Below, in pieces: positions 17,974-26,429 of a stretch of 64,000 nt of DNA. Within the stretch, counting starts at the first letter, position 1. The number at the start of each line of letters is the position of its first letter. The stretch covers positions 199,501-263,500 of the forward strand of contig NZ_LR134266.1 in NCBI RefSeq assembly GCF_900636365.1, in the 5' to 3' direction. The position numbers and the translations under genes were made by a program. Under the pieces are notes generated by a model, which saw nothing but the letters and a program-made list of their open reading frames with translations, was not told where the DNA came from and ran no database searches. This DNA is from Streptococcus viridans (GTDB lineage: Bacteria; Bacillota; Bacilli; Lactobacillales; Streptococcaceae).

Positions 17974-19077
17974 TTATTCTCCATTTCCACCAATGACTTC
18001 GATTGGATCTACTTTTTTGATTTTGACAAGGGACAAGGCACCACACAAAATAGAGGTCAGGATAAAGCTAACCGAGATGGTGAGGTTGTCTTTCAGGGTC
18101 ATAAAGGAAGGGATGCTATTGGGTAAAAATGGCGCCATTATAGTTGCCAGGCCAAGACCCAGCAGTACTCCGATGAGGGAGATGATGGTGAGCTGGGATA
18201 GTTGGACATAGGTAATCTGGCTCATGGACATGCCAATGGCCTTTAGGACGCCGAACTGTTTCAACTTTTGCAAGGTCAGGATATAGAAGAAGACCCCAAG
18301 AATGGCAGAAGAAGCGAGTAGTAGCACCCACGTGATCATCCGTAGCGTCAGATTTTGAGCCTTGTAGCCAGGGATTTTATCGATCACTTGCTTCTTATCC
18401 GCCACCATTAAGTTGCTGGCTAGATCACTAGAAGGGATGCTTTTCTTGGTCACAAGGGTTTGGGCTTGCCATTGATAGCTTGGATCTGTTTTTTGTCGCA
18501 TGCCTGTATAGGTCTCCGAGCTGATAAAGCCAATCTCGCTATAGCCGTATTTGGCATTTTTCGCAAAGGCCACGACCTTGAGTTTTTGCTTAGAAGTTTT
18601 GTCGATCACTTGATCGCCGACTTGGATTCCCTCATCCTCTTTGAAAGAATGGTCCAGAATGACCTCGTTTTTCTTTAGGTCGGAGATCTTGAGCTCTGTA
18701 TCTTCTATGATTGGATTGAGGATTTCTTTGTCATTGTGATCGGTCGCGAAGTAGGTGATGTCCAGAGTATTGGAAACCTCTGTTTTTGAGATAGTTGCCC
18801 GCTGGATCGACAAGCCAGAATAGTCCATTCCCTCTATCTTTTGGATCTCTTCTAAATCTTTCGCCGTAATGGTTGAAAAGGGGATAATCCCTTCTGAATC
18901 CGTCGAAAGGATGTAGTGCAGGGCCCCATAGTTATCGATTTGGGCCGATACCGAACGCCCCAGTCCATTTGTTAGACCGGACAAGAATACCACCATAAAC
19001 ATGAGGATGGTAATGAGGAGTTCAATCAGGATAAACTTCTTGGGCTGGTATTTAATTTCATTCCATGCGATTTTCAT
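17974..19077 (-). CDS. ABC transporter permease (FtsX family)
   Basis: The start is taken as the ATG at 19077 (MKIAWNEIKYQPKKF), behind AAGGAG, rather than an upstream ATG at 19218 that would add 47 unlikely residues. The 367-residue protein has one N-terminal helix (about 17-40), a MacB-like extracellular domain, and three C-terminal helices. Its stop is one base before the ATPase start, so translation is coupled. An 11-bp inverted repeat about 50 bp upstream may control it. Confidence 0.85.
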   Translation of the reverse strand: MKIAWNEIKYQPKKFILIELLITILMFMVVFLSGLTNGLGRSVSAQIDNYGALHYILSTDSEGIIPFSTITAKDLEEIQKIEGMDYSGLSIQRATISKTEVSNTLDITYFATDHNDKEILNPIIEDTELKISDLKKNEVILDHSFKEDEGIQVGDQVIDKTSKQKLKVVAFAKNAKYGYSEIGFISSETYTGMRQKTDPSYQWQAQTLVTKKSIPSSDLASNLMVADKKQVIDKIPGYKAQNLTLRMITWVLLLASSAILGVFFYILTLQKLKQFGVLKAIGMSMSQITYVQLSQLTIISLIGVLLGLGLATIMAPFLPNSIPSFMTLKDNLTISVSFILTSILCGALSLVKIKKVDPIEVIGGNGE

Positions 19078-19127
19078 ATTCGTTCTCCTTTTAGCACGGA
19101 GGTACTCAAGTAGCTTGGCACCTAAAT

Positions 19128-19187
19128 ATACTCTACCATCATACCACAAGTGGAGGGATAATATGGGGATGGTGTTTGGTAGAGTAT
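19128..19187 (-). promoter_or_regulatory. Inverted repeat upstream of the FtsX permease gene
   Basis: ATACTCTACCA (19128-19138) and TGGTAGAGTAT (19177-19187) are perfect inverted repeats, with an inner ACCATC/GATGGT pair. They lie 51 bp before the permease start. A minus-strand -10-like TATGAT lies inside. They may be two operator half-sites or a leader hairpin; the regulator is unknown. Confidence 0.4.
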
Positions 19188-19270
19188 GAAGGAATCGGAT
19201 TTGTTTACTGTATTCCATTTGTTTCTCAATTATTAATTATTAATTGTTAATGTATACAAAAAGAGATATG

Positions 19271-19333
19271 CTATAGACAAGCAAAAAAGCCTGACATATC
19301 AGGTTTTCTATTGAATTATTAGATGCCCCTGCA
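19271..19333. mobile_element. Left-most att-like site of the tRNA-Lys island
   Basis: CTATAGACAAGCAAAAAAGC, a hairpin (CCTGA..TCAGG), then TTAGATGCCCCTGCA. This matches the sequence at the tRNA-Lys end (TATAGACAAGCAAAAAAGCC ... TTAGATGCCCCCTGCA, 59690-59752), with one C missing from the C-run. It marks the far boundary of the AT-rich accessory region, and core-type genes lie to its left. Confidence 0.65.
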
Positions 19334-19629
19334 AGAAAATCTTCATTTTAGTGTAGAAGAAAATAGCAATAGACGCTTGAAATTGAGGTTTTTTTATTAA
19401 TATCTTTCTTCGAATAAAAGTGATTTGAAATACAATTTGGTACAAATAAACTTCAATTTTATAAACATATAAGTTTATAAAGTATAGAATTATATGTTTC
19501 CGAAAAAGAGGCGTTTTCCGAAAACTTCTCTGTTATTTCAAATATTGTTAATAGCTCTCATATGTATCTGTTGGTTGAGATTGTCTTAAATTCAATGATA
19601 TACATACAAGATAAACATAAGCGTATAAA

Positions 19630-19657
19630 TTGACTTCTATTTTTATGTTGGTATACT
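19630..19657 (+). promoter_or_regulatory. Promoter of the lipoprotein gene at 19721
   Basis: TTGACT (19630-19635) and TATACT (19652-19657) are separated by 16 bp. The start codon is 64 bp downstream. The preceding 300 bases, after the att-like site, are AT-rich and hold nothing else I recognise. Confidence 0.6.
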
Positions 19658-19720
19658 GTATAGGTAGATAACTAAAGTGAACTTTTCTTTAATTAGTTCG
19701 CAAAAAGGAAGGAATTCACT

Positions 19721-20179
19721 ATGAAAATAAAAAAACTTACAATTTCTATTGTTTCTTTAGCAAGTATTGCCCTATTAACTGCATGTTCTCAGACAGCTCA
19801 ACCTGTTCAACAGACTGTTAGTCAACAACAATCCAATCAATCTGCTAAGCAAAATGCTTCTGTATCGACATCAAACAACAATCAGTCTCAAACAGATCAA
19901 AGTTCTGAATCTCCAGTAACACAGCCTACAAATATTGATGGAACTTATAACGGTGTGGATGAAGAAGACCAAATTATTCTGGTTGTGAATGGTGCAACCG
20001 GAACATGGACAGAAGTGGAACCTGATGGAGATAAAGAGGTGAAGCAAGTTACTTTTGATTCAGTAAATCAACGCATGACGATTAGTGATGATGTCAAAAT
20101 TTATACTGTCAATGATAATCAAATTATAGTTGATGATCTCGATCGTGATCCGTCAGATCGAATTGTTTTAACTAAATAG
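19721..20179 (+). CDS. Small secreted lipoprotein, unknown function
   Basis: 152 residues with a signal peptide and lipobox LTAC (lipidated Cys22). It is followed by a Gln/Ser/Asn-rich linker (about 23-70), which usually spaces a domain away from the membrane, and a small C-terminal domain (about 75-152) rich in acidic residues and beta-type segments (IDGTYNGVDEEDQIILVV). No family recognised. A ribosome site (AAGGAAGG) precedes it, and a bidirectional terminator separates it from the convergent lipid kinase gene. First gene inside the island. Confidence 0.75.
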   Translation: MKIKKLTISIVSLASIALLTACSQTAQPVQQTVSQQQSNQSAKQNASVSTSNNNQSQTDQSSESPVTQPTNIDGTYNGVDEEDQIILVVNGATGTWTEVEPDGDKEVKQVTFDSVNQRMTISDDVKIYTVNDNQIIVDDLDRDPSDRIVLTK

Positions 20180-20180
20180 T

Positions 20181-20216
20181 AAAAAAAGAGACTACATTAA
20201 GTTAGTCTCTTTTTCA
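20181..20216. terminator. Bidirectional terminator between convergent genes
   Basis: AAAAAGAGACT and AGTCTCTTTTT form an 11-bp stem (about 20183-20214), with As before and Ts after, between the lipoprotein gene (+) and the lipid kinase gene (-). Confidence 0.8.
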
Positions 20217-20245
20217 TCATTTAAATTATTTTTGGTAAAAACATA

Positions 20246-21127
20246 TTATTCTTTCGGTGATGAGTAAACTTTGATATGGTTACCAAGTATTTTAATATTT
20301 ACAGGAAGATTATCTGATTTATCACCGTCAACATCTGTTTCTAACTCAGTATCAGAAGAAATTTTAATATTTCTTGCTTTAATGTATTCGATGTGATCAT
20401 TAGCCACAACATCTCCTTTTAATAAATCTGGAATTGCAGATAGTTTAGAAAGGATGGAGGCATCTTTTAAAATTAAGATATTTCCGTATCCATCTTTATT
20501 TTCATCAAATAGTTTTTTATCAGCGTAATAGTTGGATAATAAGACTAATACTTGACTAGCTTCTCCGTTATAACTTCCATTTTCAGTTTCAATACGAATA
20601 TTAAACACGTCATCTTTTATGATTGACTTCATGGTATTTAAAGCATATGCGAAGATCCCAAATTTTGTTTTATCTTCTATTTCAACATTATGAATAGCTT
20701 CTGGCAAAGAACCAATGCTAAAGATATAACCAAAATAATTGTTATTAACTTTTCCAATATCAATAGTATTAGTAAAATTGAAATCCAGTTCTTCAATTGC
20801 CTGATCAATATCTTGGCTTATTCCTAATAATTTTGTGATTAAGTTGCCTGTCCCACCAGGAATGATCCCCAATTTTGGAATGTAATCTTTCTCAGCAATT
20901 CCTGAAATAACCTCATTGACAGTTCCATCTCCACCAAAAACAATTACTGCATCATAATGTTCTTTAGATGCCTTTTCAGAAAAGTGAGTTGCATCCTCAG
21001 CTTTTTGAGTAATCATTGTTTCGATATCGTCAAAATACTTTTTAGCTTTGTTTTCCAAAATTTCTTTGTAATCTAATGCCTTTTCTCCACCAGAGGTTGG
21101 ATTAATAATTAACATTGCTTTTTTCAT
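20246..21127 (-). CDS. Diacylglycerol kinase-family lipid kinase (DagK/YegS type)
   Basis: 293 residues with the hallmarks of the DAGK catalytic domain: NPTSGG at residues 9-14, the nucleotide-binding GGDGTVNE at 65-72, and PGGTGN near 96. These enzymes phosphorylate diacylglycerol or related lipids at the inner face of the membrane, recycling lipid anchors left by teichoic-acid synthesis. Streptococci usually have a housekeeping DgkB; this island copy may be an extra paralogue. It may share a transcript direction with the two minus-strand genes upstream, though the gap of 73 bp is loose. Confidence 0.87.
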   Translation of the reverse strand: MKKAMLIINPTSGGEKALDYKEILENKAKKYFDDIETMITQKAEDATHFSEKASKEHYDAVIVFGGDGTVNEVISGIAEKDYIPKLGIIPGGTGNLITKLLGISQDIDQAIEELDFNFTNTIDIGKVNNNYFGYIFSIGSLPEAIHNVEIEDKTKFGIFAYALNTMKSIIKDDVFNIRIETENGSYNGEASQVLVLLSNYYADKKLFDENKDGYGNILILKDASILSKLSAIPDLLKGDVVANDHIEYIKARNIKISSDTELETDVDGDKSDNLPVNIKILGNHIKVYSSPKE

Positions 21128-21200
21128 TGAGATGTCTCCAAAAATTTTCTAAAATATAGAACTGTTTTTATCCTCTTTTTACACCCTATAATTGAATAAT

Positions 21201-21800
21201 CTAAATACTCATTAATTTTCTAGTTCCGTTTTCAACTAAGACAGCTTGAGAGTTAGTGAGAGAACAGATATCCAATGTTGGGAATTTCTCAAGGATATCG
21301 TTGGTAATTTTCTTAAATAATGGATGGGAGTCATGTGGAAGAATGTAAAAATCTATTAGCCCGAGTCCAGAGTATCCAATCTGAGAGTAGTTTTCAGGGA
21401 TATGGTAAAGTGGTTCGATATAGTAGAGTTCTTTTGCGCAAATAATTGCTCCAGCAGATTCTCCAACATATAATTTGCCATCTTTCAGATGTTTCTTAAT
21501 TAATTCATCAACTCCCAATCTTTTTATCTGATCAACTAGAACAAAAGTATTTCCACTGGCAAAATAAACGATATCTGCCTTTTTGAAGGCTTTTTCTATT
21601 TGATCAGAGGAGGCTGCTGATAACTCAAGATCAATAACATTAACATTCATCTCTTGCCATAATTGACGGGCAGAGTTTACGTATCCTTTATACTCTTCTT
21701 CAATTGAAGCAGTGGGGATGAAGAGTACGTTTTTTCCTTCAACTTCATCTTGTATTAGTTTTCCTGTTTTTGAAAAATTTGAACACAAAAATAATCTCAT
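21201..21800 (-). CDS. Peptidase E-like protein (S51 family)
   Basis: Taken from the ATG at 21800 (MRLFLCSNFSK); an alternative GTG at 21809 adds three residues. About 199 residues. The nucleophile motif GESAGA (Ser115) and the HDSH stretch near the C-terminus fit the S51 class, which includes dipeptidase E (cleaving Asp-X dipeptides) and cyanophycinase. Cytoplasmic, no signal peptide. The role in the island is unknown; many Gram-positive genomes carry several divergent paralogues, so the substrate should not be assumed. Confidence 0.78.
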   Translation of the reverse strand: MRLFLCSNFSKTGKLIQDEVEGKNVLFIPTASIEEEYKGYVNSARQLWQEMNVNVIDLELSAASSDQIEKAFKKADIVYFASGNTFVLVDQIKRLGVDELIKKHLKDGKLYVGESAGAIICAKELYYIEPLYHIPENYSQIGYSGLGLIDFYILPHDSHPLFKKITNDILEKFPTLDICSLTNSQAVLVENGTRKLMSI

Positions 21801-21887
21801 ATTACTCACTTTTTCTATTAATTACTCTGACTAACCCAACCACTAGAAAGAGTTAATTAAGTGTATTTACAAATCTATATTTAAGAC

Positions 21888-22379
21888 TTATTCAATATTG
21901 TTTTCTCTCTTATGCAAAGATAAAAACTCTTGAAGAAATAGTTTTTTAGCTTCGCCATCAGATGATGTATCTAGATCATCAATCATCATTTTTGCGACTT
22001 CTTCACGTGAACTTGTTCCATATTCTTCAAATAATCTAAAATCAATCCGCTCCTCAATATTTGTATATGGATAATGAGCGAGTAAATCGTCAATACGATG
22101 ATTGAAATTATGTTCTTCCCAGAGTTCTAAAAAGACTTTTTTAGAATCTCCCAAATTAATTTCTGGAGCAATCAAACGTAAGGTATCTAAAAATCCAGCT
22201 CTGTAGCCTCTCATTTCAGCACATAGAGCAATTACTTCATCTTTATTGATTTTGGTAAGATCATCACGCATGTCCAATAAATCATTGTCTTTAAAAAGTT
22301 TCTCAAAACCTTCAAGGCGATTATTAAAATCATTAAATTTTGTATTGTCTAACTGGTTGAATGTCTCTTTAATATCCAT
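21888..22379 (-). CDS. Hypothetical acidic helical protein
   Basis: 163 residues, strongly charged, mostly helical, with no signal peptide or membrane segment. The start MDIKETFNQLDN follows a GGAGAAAG ribosome site. I do not recognise a family. Size, acidic nature and isolation in an island with toxin-immunity genes would allow an immunity role, but nothing shows that. A 9-bp hairpin (AGTGTCTAT/ATAGACACT, 22431-22454) lies 50 bp upstream of the start. Confidence 0.6.
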   Translation of the reverse strand: MDIKETFNQLDNTKFNDFNNRLEGFEKLFKDNDLLDMRDDLTKINKDEVIALCAEMRGYRAGFLDTLRLIAPEINLGDSKKVFLELWEEHNFNHRIDDLLAHYPYTNIEERIDFRLFEEYGTSSREEVAKMMIDDLDTSSDGEAKKLFLQEFLSLHKRENNIE

Positions 22380-22430
22380 AACTTTCTCCGTGATTCTTTA
22401 TTTTACTTAATGAATAGCAGAGTGTCTATA

Positions 22431-22454
22431 TGTTCATAGACACTCAAGAACTTG
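22431..22454 (-). promoter_or_regulatory. Hairpin or operator upstream of the hypothetical gene
   Basis: AGTGTCTAT and ATAGACACT (22431-22439, 22446-22454) form a perfect 9-bp inverted repeat. No T-run follows, so an operator or leader hairpin is more likely than a terminator. Confidence 0.35.
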
Positions 22455-22784
22455 CATTTCATCAAGTATAAGCGGAATACTATGTAAGGGTTTACATATT
22501 TATATTATATGATTATTTCAGGAATCCGTCAATTTTCCACATTATTATATGGCAAAATGTATCTTTTTAAAAATGCAAAAATCTATGAGCAAGATGTTTG
22601 ACTTCTTATTTCGAAGCATATATACTTATATTAACCTTAGAAAAGAAAAAGTGTTTGAACAGATATTCAATAATAATTACTTTTTTGAAAATACAAATTC
22701 GAACTTTAAATTTTTATCTTTTTATTATTGTTGAGTATTGTTTTAATTAATTTTTCCTTTCTTTGTTTTAGGAAGGAGGATGAT
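22455..22784 (+). promoter_or_regulatory. Leader region of the first envelope-stress operon
   Basis: AT-rich, no gene (a 61-codon frame at 22549 has no ribosome site). The segment around 22625-22670 (TTAACCTTAGAAAAGAAAAAG, then GTTTGAA and TATTCAATAA) recurs before the second operon copy at about 25190-25240, so the promoter and leader were duplicated along with the genes. I cannot place the exact -35 and -10. Confidence 0.4.
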
Positions 22785-23024
22785 ATGCTTATATCCGCTG
22801 TTGTCGGTGGTCTTATCGGTTTAGTTGCCGGAGGGATCACTAATAAGGGAGGTTCGATGGGTGTAATTACTAAAGTCTTAGCAGGTTTAGTAGGTTCGTC
22901 TGTTGGACAATTACTATTGGGTTCTTGGGGACCTAGCCTAGTTGGTATGGCACTGTTTCCATCTATTGCGGGTGCAGTCATTGTTATCTCCCTAGTGTCG
23001 TTTTTCTTTGGTAAAAAAGAATAA
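22785..23024 (+). CDS. glsB: GlsB/YeaQ/YmgE-family small membrane protein, copy 1
   Basis: 79 residues, starting at the ATG at 22785 behind GGAAGGAGG. Glycine-rich transmembrane hairpin (LIGLVAGGITNKGGSMGVI..AGLVGSSVGQ), the mark of transglycosylase-associated/GlsB proteins that accompany Gls24 in streptococci and enterococci. First gene of a five-gene envelope-stress operon (GlsB, AmaP, DUF2273, Asp23, CsbD) whose second copy starts at 25348. The two GlsB copies differ mainly in the first dozen residues. Confidence 0.87.
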   Translation: MLISAVVGGLIGLVAGGITNKGGSMGVITKVLAGLVGSSVGQLLLGSWGPSLVGMALFPSIAGAVIVISLVSFFFGKKE

Positions 23025-23108
23025 TATTCTTTTGTTCCCAGGAATAAATTATGATCTTTTCTAAACAAGGAGGTTATAGTTTACGCTCTATTGACGAAAG
23101 GATTCAAT

Positions 23109-23675
23109 ATGTCAAAGTCAAAAAAAATACTTTCCCTTATTTTTTGTATTTTAATCTTGACAATTTTGATTCCTATTTTGCTAGATTATCACAAAGTTAG
23201 CGGTCTCGGTCTCCACTTAGTAAATTGGAAGCGAATTTCCTTTTTGGAATTTTATTTTTCAAGATATCTTTTCTGGGGCTCCTTGGTTCTATCGGTTTTG
23301 ATACTACTTTTGATGCTAGTTATACTTTTTTACCCTAAGAGGGATTTAGAAATTCAACTAGAAGAAAAAGGCGGTAAGCTGAAACTAAAAAATTCTGCTA
23401 TTGAAGGATTTGTTCGTGGTTTAGTTAACGAAAATAACTTCATTAAAGATCCTAAAGTTCATGTAAATAGTCGGAAAAATAAATGTTTAGTTTACGTGGA
23501 AGGAGAAATTCTTCCGTCTGAAAACATTATCGAAAGAAGTCAATTGATTCAACAAGAAATCGCTGATGGATTAACACAGTTTTTTGGAATGAATCATGGT
23601 GTTAAGCTTGATGTTTCTGTAAAAGATTATAAGCCTAAAACACCAACTAAAAAAACTGTAAGTCGTGTAAAGTAA
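23109..23675 (+). CDS. amaP: Alkaline shock membrane anchor AmaP, copy 1
   Basis: The ATG at 23109 is chosen (MSKSKKILSLIFC); the frame also allows an upstream TTG. 188 residues: two membrane helices (about 6-26 and 50-75) and a cytosolic domain (ENNFIKDPKVHVNSRKNKC) related to Asp23 itself. AmaP tethers Asp23 to the membrane. The second copy at 25667 is nearly identical in the first 45 residues and the last 60, with differences in between. Confidence 0.88.
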   Translation: MSKSKKILSLIFCILILTILIPILLDYHKVSGLGLHLVNWKRISFLEFYFSRYLFWGSLVLSVLILLLMLVILFYPKRDLEIQLEEKGGKLKLKNSAIEGFVRGLVNENNFIKDPKVHVNSRKNKCLVYVEGEILPSENIIERSQLIQQEIADGLTQFFGMNHGVKLDVSVKDYKPKTPTKKTVSRVK

Positions 23676-23686
23676 GGAAGTAAAAA

Positions 23687-23857
23687 ATGGAACAGTTTAA
23701 AAAACACAAACTTCCAGTCCTATTTGGATTAGGAGCTATTATCTTAGCAACTCTAATTGTATCCGTTGGTTTATTTAAGATGTTATTTATCTTAATTTGC
23801 GCCATTTTGGGAATAGGAATTGGATTTTATTTACAACAAAAAGGACTATTTAAATAA
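23687..23857 (+). CDS. DUF2273-type small membrane protein, copy 1
   Basis: 56 residues, MEQFKKHKLPVLFGLGAIIL at the start and ending YLQQKGLFK. Two membrane helices separated by a short turn. DUF2273 proteins always sit between amaP and asp23 in these operons. It begins 11 bp after the amaP stop with AAGGAAG as ribosome site, and asp23 starts 14 bp after it. The helices are the most diverged part between the two copies, while both ends are conserved. Confidence 0.85.
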   Translation: MEQFKKHKLPVLFGLGAIILATLIVSVGLFKMLFILICAILGIGIGFYLQQKGLFK

Positions 23858-23871
23858 TAAAGGAGTTTCAT

Positions 23872-24468
23872 ATGTCAAACGAAAAAAATATTAAAGAAAC
23901 AAACGCAAAAGTAGAAGAAGTTAAACAAACAGATGCAGTAAAAGGAGAATTGACTTACGAAGATAAAGTTATTCAAAAAATCATCGGACTTTCATTAGAA
24001 AAAGTAGATGGCTTGTTGGCTGTAGATGGAGGATTTTTCTCTAATCTAGCTGATAAGATCGTCAATACTGACCATGTTGGTAATGGAGTAAACGTTGAAG
24101 TTGGTAAAGAACAAGTCGCTGTTGACTTGAATGTAGTAGTAGAATATCAAAAGAATGTTCCTGACTTGTACAAACACATTAAAGAAGTAGTTGCATCACA
24201 AGTTTCTAAGATTACTGACTTGGAAGTTATTGAAGTGAACGTTAATGTTGTTGATATTAAAACGAAAGAACAATATGAAGCAGATTCAGTAAGCTTGCAA
24301 GATCGTGTAACTGGAGTAGTTGAATCAACAGGTGAGTTTGCATCTGAACAGTTTGAAAATGTTAAAACAGGTTTGGGAAATGGATTCTCAGCAGTTAAAG
24401 AAAAAGTTGGCGAAGGCGTAGAAGCCGTAACTGACTCTTCATCAAATGAAAAACCACGTGTTCATTAA
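23872..24468 (+). CDS. Asp23/Gls24-family envelope stress protein, copy 1
   Basis: 198 residues. The core Asp23 domain (about 22-135) begins [22 protein letters not shown]-terminal tail (about 140-198) with repeating helical segments ([20 protein letters not shown]) resembles a long amphipathic or apolipophorin-like helix. In related species the protein is abundant, sits at the membrane through AmaP and responds to alkaline or bile stress. The copy at 26430 is more than nine-tenths identical. Confidence 0.9.
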   Translation: MSNEKNIKETNAKVEEVKQTDAVKGELTYEDKVIQKIIGLSLEKVDGLLAVDGGFFSNLADKIVNTDHVGNGVNVEVGKEQVAVDLNVVVEYQKNVPDLYKHIKEVVASQVSKITDLEVIEVNVNVVDIKTKEQYEADSVSLQDRVTGVVESTGEFASEQFENVKTGLGNGFSAVKEKVGEGVEAVTDSSSNEKPRVH

Positions 24469-24512
24469 TTTGGATATTAAAAAACGTACACAAAATATAT
24501 GGAGGTAAGACT

Positions 24513-24716
24513 ATGTCTACAGAAGAAAAAGTAAACCAAGCAAAAGGTGCGATTAAAGAAGGTGTCGGTAAATTGACTGGCGACAAGAAAACAGAAAAAG
24601 AAGGAGCTGCAGAAAAAGTAGTTTCTAAAGTTAAAGAAGTCGCAGAAGACGCAAAAGATGCCGTTGAAGGCGCAATCGAAGGCGTTAAGAATATGATCAA
24701 AGGTGATGATAAATAA
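24513..24716 (+). CDS. CsbD-family stress protein, copy 1
   Basis: 67 residues, very hydrophilic, [20 protein letters not shown]. CsbD proteins are small stress-induced proteins of unknown mechanism. It ends the first stress operon and is followed by a terminator. The amino-acid sequence is identical to the copy at 27077 and differs by a few residues from the third copy at 27544. Confidence 0.9.
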   Translation: MSTEEKVNQAKGAIKEGVGKLTGDKKTEKEGAAEKVVSKVKEVAEDAKDAVEGAIEGVKNMIKGDDK

Positions 24717-24759
24717 TAGTTAATAGTTATCTTTCAATCGTAAATAGTTAATCTTATAA

Positions 24760-24812
24760 GCACTCTAAATTCTATAGTTTTAGCTCAATCATAGAAGTTA
24801 GGGTGCTTTTTA
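24760..24812 (+). terminator. Terminator after the first stress operon
   Basis: GCACTCTAAATTCTAT (24760-24775) pairs with ATAGAAGTTAGGGTGC (24791-24806, some mismatch and wobble), followed by Ts. The same type of terminator follows the third CsbD gene at 27791. Confidence 0.75.
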
Positions 24813-25347
24813 ATCAAATGTTTTAAGAAAATGTTACTATTCTGTATGTTTTAGGGAATCTAAAAAAGATTTTTTATGATATACGCAATTGGCGATATCT
24901 CTGCGTTGCACTTATAAATTGGTGAGAAAATACACAATTTTTAATTTATTTTATGCATCAAATAAACATACATAATATAGAAGAAAGCAAAGAATTATAA
25001 AAAACATATTCAAATAAAACAGATATATAAATCAACATATAACGACATAACTCAGCATATATTTGCTGTCTTTGAAAGCGGAAACAATGCTACTATTTAG
25101 GGCTTTTGTTTTATAACTTAATATAATTTAACAAATTTAAAAAAGGCAAACATTTTAGTTGACTTGCCATAAATAATGCAGTATGATTATATTAATCTTA
25201 GAAAAGAAAGCGTTTGAATTTTTATTCAATAAGAAATTTTTAGCTAAAAATCAAAATAATAAAAACAATTAAAATGTTATATTCTTCATTCTTACTTATT
25301 GAATATTGTTTAAATAACTTTTCTTTGAGATAGAAAGGAGGCCCATT
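24813..25347 (+). other. AT-rich gene-free spacer between stress operons
   Basis: No gene. The last 160 bases hold a leader related to that of the first operon (TTAATCTTAGAAAAGAAAGC, then TTATTCAATAAG), probably carrying the promoter of copy 2. The rest is AT-rich and unlike anything else in the window. Confidence 0.45.
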
Positions 25348-25587
25348 ATGCTTTGGTCTATTATTATAGGAGGCCTTATCGGTCTCGTAGCGGGTGGAGT
25401 CACTAAAAAAGGTGGATCTATGGGAGTGATTGCTAATGTTTTAGCAGGTTTAATTGGTTCGTCAGTTGGACAGTCCCTTCTGGGATCCTGGGGTCCGTCT
25501 TTAGCAGGTATGGCTTTGCTTCCTTCTATTGCGGGTGCAGTTATTGTTGTTTCCGTAGTGTCGTTTTTCTTAGGGAAAAAAGAATAA
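25348..25587 (+). CDS. glsB: GlsB/YeaQ/YmgE-family small membrane protein, copy 2
   Basis: 79 residues beginning MLWSIIIGGLIGLVAGG, behind AAAGGAGG. Same glycine-rich two-helix pattern as copy 1, with the conserved GGSMGVI and SVGQSLLGSWGPSLAGMALLPS segments. First gene of the second operon copy; the gap to amaP copy 2 is 79 bp. Confidence 0.87.
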   Translation: MLWSIIIGGLIGLVAGGVTKKGGSMGVIANVLAGLIGSSVGQSLLGSWGPSLAGMALLPSIAGAVIVVSVVSFFLGKKE

Positions 25588-25666
25588 TGTTCTTTTTCAA
25601 GAATAAATCATAATCTTTAAGACAGGGCAAGATTATGATTTGATTATATTCATGAAAGGATTCAAT

Positions 25667-26233
25667 ATGTCAAAATCTAAGAAAATACTTTCTCTTATAT
25701 TTTGTATTTTAATCTTGACAATTTTGATTCCTATTTTGCTAGATTACCATAAAGTTAGCGGTTTAGGACTTCACTTAGTTAACTGGAAGAGAATTTCCTT
25801 TTTAGGATATTATCTTTCAAGATATCTTTTCTGGGGTACCTTGGTTCTCTCAATTTTAATTTTATTATTCATGCTAGTAATCATCTTTTATCCTAAACAA
25901 CATTTAGAGATAAAGTTAGAAGATGCTGGTGGTGAGCTAAAACTAAAAAATTCTGCTATTGAAGGATTTGTTCGTAGTGTAGTTAATGAAAACAACTTCA
26001 TTAAGAATCCTAAAGTTCATGTAAATAGTCGGAAAAATAAATGTTTAGTTTACGTGGAAGGAGAAGTTCTTCCTTCAGATAATATTATTAAACGAACTCA
26101 GTCTATAAAAGATGAAATCGGTAATGGATTAACACAGTTTTTTGGAATGAATCATGGTGTTAAGCTTGATGTTTCTGTAAAAGATTATAAGCCTAAAACA
26201 CCAACAAAAAAACTTGTGAGTCGTGTAAAGTAA
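25667..26233 (+). CDS. amaP: Alkaline shock membrane anchor AmaP, copy 2
   Basis: The ATG at 25667 gives MSKSKKILSLIFC, as in copy 1; an upstream in-frame ATG at 25640 has no ribosome site. 188 residues with two membrane helices and the Asp23-like cytosolic part. Differences from copy 1 cluster at residues about 45-100 and near 140-155. Confidence 0.88.
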   Translation: MSKSKKILSLIFCILILTILIPILLDYHKVSGLGLHLVNWKRISFLGYYLSRYLFWGTLVLSILILLFMLVIIFYPKQHLEIKLEDAGGELKLKNSAIEGFVRSVVNENNFIKNPKVHVNSRKNKCLVYVEGEVLPSDNIIKRTQSIKDEIGNGLTQFFGMNHGVKLDVSVKDYKPKTPTKKLVSRVK

Positions 26234-26244
26234 GGAAGTAAAAA

Positions 26245-26415
26245 ATGGAATGGTTTAAAAAATACCAGTATCCACTACTGTCTGGATTAGCAGGTGTTCT
26301 TTTAGCTTGCTGCATCCTGTCCTATGGGTTCTTTAAAACATTGTTTGTTTTAATCTTCGCCGTCTTAGGAGCTGGAGTTGGATATTATATACAACAAAAA
26401 GGACTATTTAAATAA
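26245..26415 (+). CDS. DUF2273-type small membrane protein, copy 2
   Basis: 56 residues, MEWFKKYQYPLLSGLAGVLL at the start and ending YIQQKGLFK. Two helices, the same spacing to amaP (11 bp) and asp23 (14 bp) as in copy 1. Its helices differ clearly from copy 1, more than the neighbouring genes do, so the pair may not be fully interchangeable. Confidence 0.85.
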   Translation: MEWFKKYQYPLLSGLAGVLLACCILSYGFFKTLFVLIFAVLGAGVGYYIQQKGLFK

Positions 26416-26429
26416 AAAAGGAGTTTCAT

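Noticed and set aside
22549..22734. 61-codon frame before the first glsB
   Set aside because: Lies in an AT-rich leader, no ribosome site, and is not kept before the second operon copy.
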